54,092 nucleotides of DNA, from positions 1-54,092 of the forward strand of contig CAILVF010000035.1 of NCBI GenBank assembly GCA_903837605.1, given 5' to 3'. Source of the stretch: an uncultured Bacteroidales bacterium. Its GTDB lineage: Bacteria > Bacteroidota > Bacteroidia > Bacteroidales > FEN-979. Positions 39,141-47,715 of this stretch are shown piece by piece; position 1 is the first letter of the stretch; each line of letters opens with the position of its first letter. The notes below the pieces were generated by a model that saw only the letters and a program-made list of their open reading frames with translations, was not told where the DNA came from and ran no database searches. Both the position numbers and the translations under genes were made by a program.

Positions 39141-41198
39141 ATGAAGAAAGTTCTACTCTTATGTGCCGTCCTTATTTTAGGGCTGGCCGTTGTTACGCAG
39201 GCTCAGTTTAGAAAATATCCTTCTAACAAAGCCCCCGTGAAAAACATGACTGCAATTGACCCTGTTTCTGCAACACAGGAATCAACTGTAATCAAACCTC
39301 TTCCCTCAGCCACCAAATCAGCCGGTACTGTGAGCGTTATTACTATTGGTACTTCAGCTAATGCACTTGGCTGGGGATATGGCTCAGGTTCTTACGACCA
39401 CATCTGGGCCGACAATGATCTGAAAGCAGTTGGTGTTATGCACCGTATGGGACCAGGATCAGCTCCCCCGAGTTTTTCAGGTTACCTTGCTTTTGACCAT
39501 GCCGTCAATTACGGAGCTACTGCAGCTGACTGGAAAATCAATTACCAGGTACACGCAGCTGTCCTGAACACTGGTGGTACTTATTATGCTGATGCAGCCC
39601 GTTATCCCCAGGGAGCTATTTACAACCCTGCCGGAAATACCGACACATCAAATGCATACTTCTGCTATTATGCACCTGCATTCTGCAATACCACTGCAGC
39701 ATCCTGGGGAGGTTACACCTGGGGTACCGGCAAATGGGGTGCACAGGCCGACTCCACCAAACATCTCGACTGGTACACTCCTCCTCCTTACCGTGATATC
39801 CAGGATGGTTTTACCATTACTGCTCTTGGTACCGCATTTGGGATAGGCAATGAGTATCAGTATATTTCCACAACTGATTATACTTACTACGATAACCTCT
39901 ATCTTTCAACAGGCTTATGGGACAATACAGCTCATAAATATGATTACACAGCCAGTCTAATCCCACTGCCGCAGAATCTCGGTCAATGGAACAGTATTGA
40001 AAAAATAGCCGCTGATCCTACAGGAAATGATGTGTGGATTGGTTGCATCACCAATAACGGAGGAGCAACCCCCGTTTTTGATTCCACCTTGTATCCTGTT
40101 TTCATTCATTCCTCCGATGGAGGCCAGACCTGGGGCGCTCCTATTGCAGTGACCCTCGATGGACCCACCGGAATCCCGGCCATCCTGAATTATGTCTCTG
40201 ATGCTAAACTTGCTGAAGTATACAGCCCGGATCCTGCTCCTTCAAGGGATCAGATCGCTTATACCTGCGCTTTTGACGGCAGTCTTACTGTTGATAAATG
40301 GGGCAATCCTCATTTCGCAGTAGCTATTGCTTTCCCCGGTGGCGGTTTTTCGGTTGTTTCTCCCGATGGTGCCAATTCCCCGAAATTTGACAGCACCATG
40401 GCTATCTTTGACATCTTCACAACCGATAAGGGAGCTACCTGGTGCGGCCGCATGATGGGCGTCCCCAAGCGTTTCCGTTGCAATGTAACTTCCAGCGGTG
40501 CCGCTTCATCTATTGACCTCCGTACCAGGATCTCAAGGAATGCCGCAGGCGATAAAATTTTCGTTTCTTACCAGGATACATGGCTTGGCACAGCTACCGA
40601 CAATACCGCACCTGATGTTTTTGCACGTGGGTGGGATCTTGTTACCGACAAGCTTACCAATAACAACGGACAGGATGCAGCAACAAACGTTACTTATCTT
40701 TCCAACGTAACACAGGCTGCTTTCTGCCCCGACATGGCACCGGTTGTTTTCACTAAACCAAACGGTTCATCACTGCTCCCGATCGCAGTCGAAGGAATTG
40801 TAAGTCTTACCCTTGATAACGCAGTCAGTTTTTATTACATCCCCGACTTCAGCTATGCCCAGACAGCATTTACCATTGCTGCACAGGGCCCGGTATGGGG
40901 AAGCGACTGCAGTTTCCCGGTTGGGATAATAGAACCTATCGCTGCTTCATCATTGTCAGCTGAGGTTTACCCGAACCCGGTTAAGACTCTTGCTACTGTA
41001 AAGGTTACCGTTCCCCAGAAGGGCGCAGTGACTATAAAGCTTACAAACCTTGTTGGCCAGACCGTTATGAACGTGACCAGGAATGTTGAAAGCACAGATA
41101 CTTTCACTCTTGATGCTTCCCAGCTTACATCAGGTGTATATTTCTACACTGTGACCCAGGGCAGCCAGAAAGTTACAGGAAAGATCGTTGTTGAATAA
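39141..41198 (+). CDS. Secreted Asp-box (BNR-like) protein with T9SS type A sorting domain
   Basis: A 685-residue exported protein. The signal peptide (MKKVLLLCAVLILGLAVVTQAQ) precedes a long Trp-, Gly- and Asp-rich region containing at least two Asp-box motifs of beta-propellers (HSSDGGQTWG near residue 325; TTDKGATWCG near 430). A roughly 75-residue C-terminal sorting domain starts AEVYPNPVKTLATVKV and ends GVYFYTVTQGSQKVTGKIVVE, the signal for outer-membrane export by the type IX system and surface attachment. A surface-exposed propeller is therefore likely. Sialidase activity cannot be claimed because I see no arginine triad pattern. It is monocistronic with a strong promoter and terminator, suggesting good expression. 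Confidence 0.85.
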   Translation: MKKVLLLCAVLILGLAVVTQAQFRKYPSNKAPVKNMTAIDPVSATQESTVIKPLPSATKSAGTVSVITIGTSANALGWGYGSGSYDHIWADNDLKAVGVMHRMGPGSAPPSFSGYLAFDHAVNYGATAADWKINYQVHAAVLNTGGTYYADAARYPQGAIYNPAGNTDTSNAYFCYYAPAFCNTTAASWGGYTWGTGKWGAQADSTKHLDWYTPPPYRDIQDGFTITALGTAFGIGNEYQYISTTDYTYYDNLYLSTGLWDNTAHKYDYTASLIPLPQNLGQWNSIEKIAADPTGNDVWIGCITNNGGATPVFDSTLYPVFIHSSDGGQTWGAPIAVTLDGPTGIPAILNYVSDAKLAEVYSPDPAPSRDQIAYTCAFDGSLTVDKWGNPHFAVAIAFPGGGFSVVSPDGANSPKFDSTMAIFDIFTTDKGATWCGRMMGVPKRFRCNVTSSGAASSIDLRTRISRNAAGDKIFVSYQDTWLGTATDNTAPDVFARGWDLVTDKLTNNNGQDAATNVTYLSNVTQAAFCPDMAPVVFTKPNGSSLLPIAVEGIVSLTLDNAVSFYYIPDFSYAQTAFTIAAQGPVWGSDCSFPVGIIEPIAASSLSAEVYPNPVKTLATVKVTVPQKGAVTIKLTNLVGQTVMNVTRNVESTDTFTLDASQLTSGVYFYTVTQGSQKVTGKIVVE

Positions 41199-41218
41199 TC
41201 TTTCTCTGAAATAACAAG

Positions 41219-41251
41219 GAAGAGGTTGCCCTCAGGGCAACCTCTTTTTTA
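41219..41251 (+). terminator. Strong rho-independent terminator
   Basis: AGAGGTTGCCC (from 41221) pairs perfectly over 11 bp with GGGCAACCTCT around a TCA loop, followed by TTTTTT. It separates the T9SS protein gene from ccmB. Confidence 0.92.
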
Positions 41252-41262
41252 ATTTATAGAAT

Positions 41263-41925
41263 ATGCTGCTTAGCCGGGAACTGACCCATCTTTTTCTTAA
41301 GGAGATCAGGCTGGAACTGAAACAGCGTTATGTCCTGAACGGCATACTGCTGTATCTTGTATCCACTGTTTTTGTTACCTATCTCGCATTTACCGGGTCA
41401 ATCACTTCCGAAACCTGGAATTCACTTTTCTGGATCATCCTGCTTTTTGTCGCGGTGAACGGCATTTCAAAGAGTTTTGTCCAGGAAAGCCCCGCCCGCC
41501 ACCTTTACTATTATACCATCGCAAGCCCTGAAGCCGTCATCCTCTCAAAGATCCTGTATAACCTGTTACTGATGACAATATTATCGGTTTTATCGCTGTT
41601 TTTCTTTGTCCTGCTCATGGGAAACATGATCCAAAACCCGGCCCTGTTTTTAACAGCACTCATTCTCGGCAGCCTTGGACTTTCATCGGTGCTTACGATG
41701 ATTGCGGCAATCGCATCCCGGGCCTCGAATAATTTTTCATTGATGGCTATTCTCAGCTTTCCCATTGTACTTCCACTCCTGATGACCCTTATGAAAGTTT
41801 CCGGGTCAGCGCTTACCTCCGGTTCATGGAACGGAGCCTTCCCCCTGATCGTAATCCTGTTGATAATTAATATAGCCGTTATCCTCCTGGCATTCCTGTT
41901 ATTTCCTTATCTTTGGCGAGACTAA
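41263..41925 (+). CDS. ccmB: Heme exporter protein CcmB
   Basis: CcmB is the membrane subunit that, with the ATPase CcmA and with CcmC/CcmD, supplies heme to CcmE for c-type cytochrome maturation in the periplasm. The 220 residues begin ELTHLFLKEIRLELKQRY, with six hydrophobic helices after it, the family segment NGISKSFVQESPARHLYYYTIASPEAVILSKILYN, and a C-terminal helix ending LFPYLWRD. It is the first gene of the ccm cluster, 12 bases after the terminator. ccmA, usually just upstream, is absent here and must lie elsewhere. Confidence 0.92.
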   Translation: MLLSRELTHLFLKEIRLELKQRYVLNGILLYLVSTVFVTYLAFTGSITSETWNSLFWIILLFVAVNGISKSFVQESPARHLYYYTIASPEAVILSKILYNLLLMTILSVLSLFFFVLLMGNMIQNPALFLTALILGSLGLSSVLTMIAAIASRASNNFSLMAILSFPIVLPLLMTLMKVSGSALTSGSWNGAFPLIVILLIINIAVILLAFLLFPYLWRD

Positions 41926-41932
41926 TTAAAAA

Positions 41933-41972
41933 TAACTGGATTACTGGATAGCTGGATAACTGGATAGCGTGA
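41933..41972. repeat. Octamer-phased array upstream of ccmC
   Basis: Five units in 8-bp phase: TAACTGGA, TTACTGGA, TAGCTGGA, TAACTGGA, TAGCGTGA. It fills the ccmB-ccmC gap and ends 17 bases before the chosen ccmC start. Confidence 0.8.
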
Positions 41973-41989
41973 TAATGAATATAAATTTT

Positions 41990-42661
41990 ATGATAAAAAC
42001 TTATTGGTGGAAAATCCTTAGCCTGGTACTCCTGCTTTACGCCGTGACTTACGGATTTTTCGTTGACATACCCCAAATGCCGATCATTCATCAATCGATG
42101 CGCAACATCTTTTATCACGTTGGTATGTGGTTCGGGATGTTTACCATGCTCATTGTTTCGTTTATCTACAGTCTTAAATACCTCAAAGGCTTCGATGAAA
42201 AGTATGACAGGGTTGCGATCGAAGCCGTGAACGTGGCATTAATGTTCGGGTTCCTTGGGATCTTTACCGGGATGATCTGGGCGAATTTCACCTGGGGCTC
42301 ACCCTGGGTCAAGGACCCTAAACTGAACGGGGCGGCTGTCGGCCTGGTTATTTACCTGGCTTATGTCATATTGAGGAGCTCAGTGGAAGACCGGCATAAG
42401 CGGGCGAAGGTTTCGGCCGTGTACAATATTTTTGCATTTGTGCTCTGGATAATTTTTGTACTGATCCTCCCCAAACTCTCGAGCAGCCTGCATCCGGCAA
42501 CCGGTAATGACAGCTCAACACCTGTGATGCCTATGGGGCTCAACCCTTCAATGCGGATGGTTTTCTATCCTGCAGCTATCGGTTGGATCCTGCTTGGAAC
42601 CTGGATACTTCAGATCCGGATCAGGATGTCGAAAATAAGGCAGCATCTTGAAGAACATTAA
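41990..42661 (+). CDS. ccmC: Cytochrome c biogenesis protein CcmC (CcsA/CcmC family)
   Basis: An inner-membrane heme-handling protein that loads heme onto CcmE. The 223 residues from MIKTYWWKILSLVLLLYA hold six membrane helices. Conserved elements are the periplasmic His region (HQSMRNIFYHVGMWF), the tryptophan-rich segment WANFTWGSPWVKDPKLNGAA (a form of the WWD heme site), and a second His in YRSSVEDRHKRAK-like SVEDRHKRAKVSAVYN. In-frame ATGs at 41969 and 41975 are also possible, but the first overlaps the octamer array and the family normally starts just before the WWK motif. It is followed after 30 bases by ccmD. Confidence 0.92.
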   Translation: MIKTYWWKILSLVLLLYAVTYGFFVDIPQMPIIHQSMRNIFYHVGMWFGMFTMLIVSFIYSLKYLKGFDEKYDRVAIEAVNVALMFGFLGIFTGMIWANFTWGSPWVKDPKLNGAAVGLVIYLAYVILRSSVEDRHKRAKVSAVYNIFAFVLWIIFVLILPKLSSSLHPATGNDSSTPVMPMGLNPSMRMVFYPAAIGWILLGTWILQIRIRMSKIRQHLEEH

Positions 42662-42691
42662 ATCGTGAATCATAAATAGTAAATTACTTAT

Positions 42692-42838
42692 ATGGAGTCT
42701 TACGGAAAAATATTTGTTGTCGTCGCTGTGCTTGCACTGATCCTGGTCGGGATATTCGTTTACCTTTTCTTTATCGACAGGAAGATTGGAAAACTTGAAA
42801 AGGAAATCAGTGAAAAAGAAAGCCATAACAGGATATGA
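42692..42838 (+). CDS. ccmD: CcmD-like small membrane protein
   Basis: A 48-residue protein, too short for most gene finders. It reads MESYGKIFVVVAVLALILVG, one membrane helix (about residues 7-28), then FIDRKIGKLEKEISEKES, a basic-to-charged cytoplasmic coil. This is the CcmD design; CcmD releases heme-loaded CcmE from the CcmABC complex. Its TGA overlaps the ccmE ATG (ATGA at 42835-42838), indicating coupled translation. Position between ccmC and ccmE supports the assignment more than sequence alone does. Confidence 0.85.
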   Translation: MESYGKIFVVVAVLALILVGIFVYLFFIDRKIGKLEKEISEKESHNRI

Positions 42839-43242
42839 AGACCATTCATATTATAATAATACTTGTTTTGGTGATAGCCATTGCCGTGGTGATCACGACC
42901 ATCAGTGATTCCAGCACTTATTCCGATTTCGGGGAGGCTGCCCGGTCGCCGGGAAAGGAAATGCATATTATAGGGAAGCTTGACCGCAGCAAGCCATTGG
43001 AATATGATGCAAAAAAAGATGCAAACCGTTTCAGTTTTTACATCATTGATGACAAGGGGGTGGTTAAGCAGGTTATTTATAATAATGCAAAGCCCCAGGA
43101 TTTTGAAAAATCGGAAAAAGTTGTCGTTGTAGGCTCCATGCAGGGTGATGTTTTTATAGCGAAGTCCCTGCTTCTGAAGTGCCCTTCAAAGTATAATGAT
43201 AAGAAAACCCCCAGCAAATTCGGGGAAAAGGAGTTTAATTAG
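42835..43242 (+). CDS. ccmE: Cytochrome c maturation heme chaperone CcmE, cysteine-type
   Basis: A 135-residue protein with an N-terminal membrane anchor (IHIIIILVLVIAIAVVITTI, about residues 2-21) and a small periplasmic OB-fold domain. It includes the family's MHIIGKLDRSKPLEYDAKKDANRFSFYIIDD and KVVVVGSMQGDVFIAKSLLLKCPSKYND. In the E. coli protein heme binds covalently to the His of an HxxxY motif. Here the position is Cys in CPSKY (Cys codon 43180-43182), the CxxxY form known from archaea and some sulfate reducers. It overlaps ccmD by four bases. No CcmF, CcmG or CcmH gene follows. Confidence 0.9.
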   Translation: MKTIHIIIILVLVIAIAVVITTISDSSTYSDFGEAARSPGKEMHIIGKLDRSKPLEYDAKKDANRFSFYIIDDKGVVKQVIYNNAKPQDFEKSEKVVVVGSMQGDVFIAKSLLLKCPSKYNDKKTPSKFGEKEFN

Positions 43243-43243
43243 A

Positions 43244-43308
43244 TAACTGGATAACTGGATTACTAGATATCCGGTAATCCAGCTATCAGTAATCCAACTA
43301 TCCAGGAT
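43244..43308. repeat. Octamer-phased array with inverted symmetry, abutting the UbiD-family start
   Basis: Eight units in 8-bp phase: TAACTGGA twice, TTACTAGA, TATCCGGT, AATCCAGC, TATCAGTA, ATCCAACT, ATCCAGGA. The second half complements the first. It spans the whole ccmE to UbiD-family gap and ends four bases before the ATG. Confidence 0.78.
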
Positions 43309-43311
43309 CCG

Positions 43312-45222
43312 ATGCCCTATAAGTCACTTCGTCACTTTATCCAAACCCTCGAATCCTCGGGTGAACTTATCCGGGTGAAGGAGTTCGTTTCACCGGTTTT
43401 GGAGGTTACCGAGATAGCCGACAGGGTGGTCAAGAGCGGTGGCAAGGCCCTGTTATTTGAAAACAACGGCAGCCAGTTCCCTATACTTATTCTTGCTTTT
43501 GCTGGTGACAGGCGGATGAACCTGGCCCTGGGCCTGACTGACCTGGATGAGGCCGGTCAAATGATAGATAAGCTGGTAAAGGAATTCATGGGGCCAAGGG
43601 AACATTTTCTTGATAAACTCAGGCTGTTGCCTGCCCTTCAGGAGATCTCTTCGTGGATGCCGAAGACAATAAAGGGGAGAGGGGCCTGCCAGGAAGTTGT
43701 GATGGACAAGCCCGACCTTACCCGTTTGCCGGTTCTGACCTGCTGGCCATATGACGGAGGGCCATTTATAACCCTTCCCTGTGTACATACGCGGAATCCC
43801 GAAAATCACACCCGCAACCTAGGCATGTACAGGATGCAGGTGTACGGCCCTGACCTTACAGGCATGCACTGGCATATGCATAAAGGCTCGGCATTTCATT
43901 ACCAGCTATATAAAAAAGCAGGACAACGGATGCCGGTGTCGGTGACCCTTGGAGGTGACCCTGTATATACCTTTGCCGCCACGGCCCCTTTGCCCGAGAA
44001 CCTGGATGAATACCTGTTTGCCGGCTTCCTGAGGAAGAAGAAAGTGGAGATGGTCAAATGTCTCACCAATGACCTGGAGGTCCCATCTGATGCTGATTTT
44101 GTGATCGAAGGATATGTGGATACGTCAGAGGACCTTATCCTTGAAGGACCTTTTGGGGATCATACGGGATTTTATTCGCTGGCCGGGATGTTCCCGCGTT
44201 TTCATGTGACATGCATTACGCACAGGAAGGACGCGGTTTATCCCGCCACTGTTGTCGGGATCCCGCCCCAGGAAGACGCCTGGATAGGGAAGGCAACCGA
44301 AAGGATATTCCTGTCCCCGATCAAATTATCGGTTGTGCCTGAACTCTGCGATATGCATATGCCTCCCGAAGGCGTGTTTCATAATATCGTGCTTGCTTCA
44401 ATTTACAAGCAGTATCCCGGACAGGCCGTCAAAGTAATGAGTTCTCTCTGGGGAGCAGGCCAGATGATGTTCAACAAGATCATGGCAATAGTTGGTGCAG
44501 GCGCAAGTCTCACCGATTATAAGCAGCTTGCCCGGCTGATCAGCAGCAATACCGATCCTGTGGAAGATATCCATTTCATACAGGGGCCTGTTGATATCCT
44601 TGACCATTCCAGCCGCCGCTATGGTTTCGGGAGCAAGATCGGGCTGGACGCAACAGTAAAAACATCGGAAGAGAGAACCGATAGCCCGGTCAGGGGGGCT
44701 CCTTATATTGATGAAGAGGGGATCATGTCGGCCATACCCGCTATCACATCCGCCAACACAGACCTTATTCAGGATGGGATATCGGTTATAGTGTTATCCA
44801 TTAATAAAACCAGGCAGGCTGAGGTCCGTGACATCGCGAAGCAAATCAACGAAGGTGGATATATACGGAATGTGAGTTTTATTGTGTTTGCGGATCACCT
44901 TCTGGATGTTCGCAATCTTTCCACTCTTTGCTGGATCGTTGCCAATAACCTGGATCCAATGCGCGATTGTTTTTATACCGAACAATCCAACGGCAGCAAG
45001 TATCCTGTATTGTTTGCCGACGGCACAATGAAGAACCATGAGTCTGATCATTTTGCCCGTGAATGGCCCAATGTAATAGTGATGGACCCAAAGACCATTT
45101 TAACTATAGATTCCAGGTGGAATTCCCTTGGTTTAGGAAGCCTGATACCATCTCCTTCTCTTCAGTTTAAATCACTGGTTCTCAATGATGGAGCTATAGC
45201 TTCACCCCTGCAGGCCGGATAA
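43312..45222 (+). CDS. UbiD-family prenylated-FMN-dependent decarboxylase
   Basis: A 636-residue UbiD-type (de)carboxylase. It starts YKSLRHFIQTLESSGELIRVKEFVSP, then the cofactor-binding core with NLGMYRMQVYG, WHMHKGSAFHY, VTLGGDPVYTFAATAPLPE and the glutamate/aspartate segment LEGPFGDHTGFYS, all usual for enzymes that use prenyl-FMN from UbiX. Bacteroidota proteins of this length are commonly taken to act in menaquinone synthesis, which suits the respiratory ccm genes next to it, but no other men or mqn gene is in the window. It is roughly 130 residues longer than E. coli UbiD, mainly at the C terminus. An octamer array directly precedes the start. Confidence 0.88.
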   Translation: MPYKSLRHFIQTLESSGELIRVKEFVSPVLEVTEIADRVVKSGGKALLFENNGSQFPILILAFAGDRRMNLALGLTDLDEAGQMIDKLVKEFMGPREHFLDKLRLLPALQEISSWMPKTIKGRGACQEVVMDKPDLTRLPVLTCWPYDGGPFITLPCVHTRNPENHTRNLGMYRMQVYGPDLTGMHWHMHKGSAFHYQLYKKAGQRMPVSVTLGGDPVYTFAATAPLPENLDEYLFAGFLRKKKVEMVKCLTNDLEVPSDADFVIEGYVDTSEDLILEGPFGDHTGFYSLAGMFPRFHVTCITHRKDAVYPATVVGIPPQEDAWIGKATERIFLSPIKLSVVPELCDMHMPPEGVFHNIVLASIYKQYPGQAVKVMSSLWGAGQMMFNKIMAIVGAGASLTDYKQLARLISSNTDPVEDIHFIQGPVDILDHSSRRYGFGSKIGLDATVKTSEERTDSPVRGAPYIDEEGIMSAIPAITSANTDLIQDGISVIVLSINKTRQAEVRDIAKQINEGGYIRNVSFIVFADHLLDVRNLSTLCWIVANNLDPMRDCFYTEQSNGSKYPVLFADGTMKNHESDHFAREWPNVIVMDPKTILTIDSRWNSLGLGSLIPSPSLQFKSLVLNDGAIASPLQAG

Positions 45223-45237
45223 CAGAAATAATTTTCG

Positions 45238-45245
45238 TATTTTTG
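45238..45245 (+). promoter_or_regulatory. TAnnTTTG -7 box of the TonB receptor operon
   Basis: TATTTTTG lies 20 bases before the receptor ATG, right after the UbiD-family stop, predicting a leader of about 16 bases. Confidence 0.55.
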
Positions 45246-45265
45246 TCATCCAAACCAAAAAGTGG

Positions 45266-47683
45266 ATGAAGCAAATCGTACTTATATTTATTTTCCTGGT
45301 CTCTTTTTTAGTCTTTCCTTTTTCGGGCCTGATGGCCCAGTCCCATTCTTTGGTGAAGGGCAAACTTACTGATGCCTCGAACTCCGACCCGGTTGCTTTT
45401 GCAAACATAGGTGTCAAAGGGAAGAGCGGGGGAACCTTTACCGATAATGACGGGAATTACAAGCTCGAGATTGAGAAAGGTGAGCACATTATTGTTTTTT
45501 CATGTATCGGTTATGAAAAACTAGAACGCGCTATCAGTGTTTCGGGTGACGGTAAGCCCATTATTCTTAATGTACTGATCAACCCCACAACCCAGGAGTT
45601 GAATACGGTAATTGTTTCCGGATCCAAATATGAGCAGAAAGTTGAAGAGTCGATAGCCACGATTGACGTGCTAAAGGCCCAGAGCATACAGTCTTCCAAT
45701 CCTTCGAGTGTGGACCAGGCCATTGATAAGATCCCCGGGATTGCTATTGTTGATAATGAGCCCCAGATAAGGGGTGGCAGTGGTTTCAGCTCTGGTCTCG
45801 GCAGCAGGGTTATGGTGATGGTTGATGAGATCCCCATGATGAGGGGTGATGCCGGGCGGCCCGACTGGGGGTTTCTCCCGGTGGATGATGTGGAACAGAT
45901 CGAACTGGTCAAGGGTGCTTCTTCGGTCGTTTACGGATCTTCGGCTATTACAGGCGCTATTAACATCAGGACCGTTTATCCAAAGTCAACGCCCGAAACC
46001 AAGGTAAACTCCTTTATCGGAATTTACAGTGCCCCTCCCAGGAGCTATACCAAACCCTGGAACGGGTTTAACCCGCTCAAGTATGGAATATCGGTTTCTC
46101 ATCTCCAGCAATTCGACAATGTTGATGTAAGCATAGGCGCAAGTTATTTCCAGGACGGCGGATATATTGGCGGTGTTCCCGAAGCGGCGTCCGACACTGC
46201 ATTCAACAAGGGTGAGTTTATAAAGAGGGCCAAGGTTTATTTCAATACACAGGTCAGGAACAAGAAAGTACCCGGGCTCACCTATGGTCTGAACGGGAAT
46301 TTCATGTATAACCAAAGTGCTGAAACCTATTTCTGGTATGATGCCGACACGAACATCTATAAATCATACCCTGGCGCTTTATCCTATTTTAAGGTATTCA
46401 GCTTTTATGTTGATCCGTTTATCAAGTACTTCGATAAACGAGGCAACCAGATCAGCTTCAAAAACCGCATTTATTATGGTAATACCAATGCGACGAACAA
46501 CCAGTCCAACCGGTATACCACGGTTTATGATGAGGTTAAATTCAGCCGCAGGTTCAGTAAACTGGGTGATTTCACTCTGGTAGGGGGTGTTGTGAGTGTT
46601 TTTTCACATTCCGAAGGGCAGGTATTCAGCGGTATCCTGGCGCCGGACGGGACAACCACGGCTTACCAAAGCGGACAGTTCAATTCGGAAAATGTTTCAG
46701 TTTACGCCCAGCTTTCCAGGAAATTCTGGAAGCGCCTGACTATTGAAGCGGGGGCCAGGTATGAATATTACAATATTGCAGATCTGGTTGAAAGCAAGCC
46801 GATCTTCAGGGCCGGCCTTAATCTTCAGGCCTCAAAGTCTACTTATATCAGGGCATCTGCAGGGCAGGGCTATCGTGCCCCGAGCATAGGGGAGAGGTAC
46901 ATCACCACCAACTCGGGCGGATTTGGATTTTACCCTAATCCGACACTTCAATCGGAGAACTGTAACTCATACGAAGTCGGGATCAAACAGTTGTTCAAAA
47001 TCGGGAAATTTGCCTCCATGCTTGACCTGGCCGGTTTTTATGAAGATTACTTTAATTATATAGAGTTCAACTTCGGACTTTGGGGACATGGCGGGAACTT
47101 CCAGAAAAACATGGGTTTCAAATTCCTGAATACCGGTCCGGCGCGTATCTATGGCTTTGATTTTACTTATGCAGGAGAAGGCAAGCTTGCTAAAGACCTT
47201 GAACTCTCTGTTCTTATAGGTTACACCTATACCGTGCCGCAGGCCACCAAACCTGATTATGTTTACTACGTACAGGAAGGTCCGCCGAAAATAAATTATA
47301 CTTATGCCAACACCTCTTCAGATACCAGCGGGAACATTTTGAAGTACAGGATTCAGAACCTGGTTAAATCGGACTTCCAGTTTACTTTTAAAAAGCGTTT
47401 TTCTGCCGGGATCACAGGAAGGTATTATGGTTACATGAAGAACATTGATATCTTTTTATACAGCCTTGACAAACCCGCCCCATTGATGCATTCAGGTATA
47501 GTTAAATATCGCGAGCAGCATCATGACGGCAACTTTATTGTTGATTTCAGGATGGGATATGCTTTTGGTATTTTCAAGGTCTCGGTGATGGTAAACAACG
47601 TCATGAATACCGAATACTCCCTAAGGCCTGTTACTATTGAGGCTCCCAGGACCACCTCAGTGCAGCTTTTGTTAAACATCTAA
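45266..47683 (+). CDS. TonB-dependent outer-membrane receptor
   Basis: An 805-residue receptor. The signal peptide (MKQIVLIFIFLVSFLVFPFSGLMAQ) is followed by a carboxypeptidase-regulatory-like domain (VKGKLTDASNSDPVAFANIGVKG ... GTFTDNDGNYKLEI). A plug (VDQAIDKIPGIAIVDNEPQIRGGSGFSSGLGSRVMVMVDEIPMM ... VELVKGASSVVYGSSAITGAINI-like) and a barrel with the late-plug/early-barrel motif GYRAPSIGERY follow, ending VQLLLNI. The plug and the siderophore/vitamin-receptor style (GSSAITGAINI) differ from SusC. The ligand is unknown. The PCMD/T9SS protein gene follows after 32 bases and may encode a surface partner. Confidence 0.9.
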   Translation: MKQIVLIFIFLVSFLVFPFSGLMAQSHSLVKGKLTDASNSDPVAFANIGVKGKSGGTFTDNDGNYKLEIEKGEHIIVFSCIGYEKLERAISVSGDGKPIILNVLINPTTQELNTVIVSGSKYEQKVEESIATIDVLKAQSIQSSNPSSVDQAIDKIPGIAIVDNEPQIRGGSGFSSGLGSRVMVMVDEIPMMRGDAGRPDWGFLPVDDVEQIELVKGASSVVYGSSAITGAINIRTVYPKSTPETKVNSFIGIYSAPPRSYTKPWNGFNPLKYGISVSHLQQFDNVDVSIGASYFQDGGYIGGVPEAASDTAFNKGEFIKRAKVYFNTQVRNKKVPGLTYGLNGNFMYNQSAETYFWYDADTNIYKSYPGALSYFKVFSFYVDPFIKYFDKRGNQISFKNRIYYGNTNATNNQSNRYTTVYDEVKFSRRFSKLGDFTLVGGVVSVFSHSEGQVFSGILAPDGTTTAYQSGQFNSENVSVYAQLSRKFWKRLTIEAGARYEYYNIADLVESKPIFRAGLNLQASKSTYIRASAGQGYRAPSIGERYITTNSGGFGFYPNPTLQSENCNSYEVGIKQLFKIGKFASMLDLAGFYEDYFNYIEFNFGLWGHGGNFQKNMGFKFLNTGPARIYGFDFTYAGEGKLAKDLELSVLIGYTYTVPQATKPDYVYYVQEGPPKINYTYANTSSDTSGNILKYRIQNLVKSDFQFTFKKRFSAGITGRYYGYMKNIDIFLYSLDKPAPLMHSGIVKYREQHHDGNFIVDFRMGYAFGIFKVSVMVNNVMNTEYSLRPVTIEAPRTTSVQLLLNI

Positions 47684-47715
47684 AACCCGATCATTAATCA
47701 AATAAATCAAATCAT

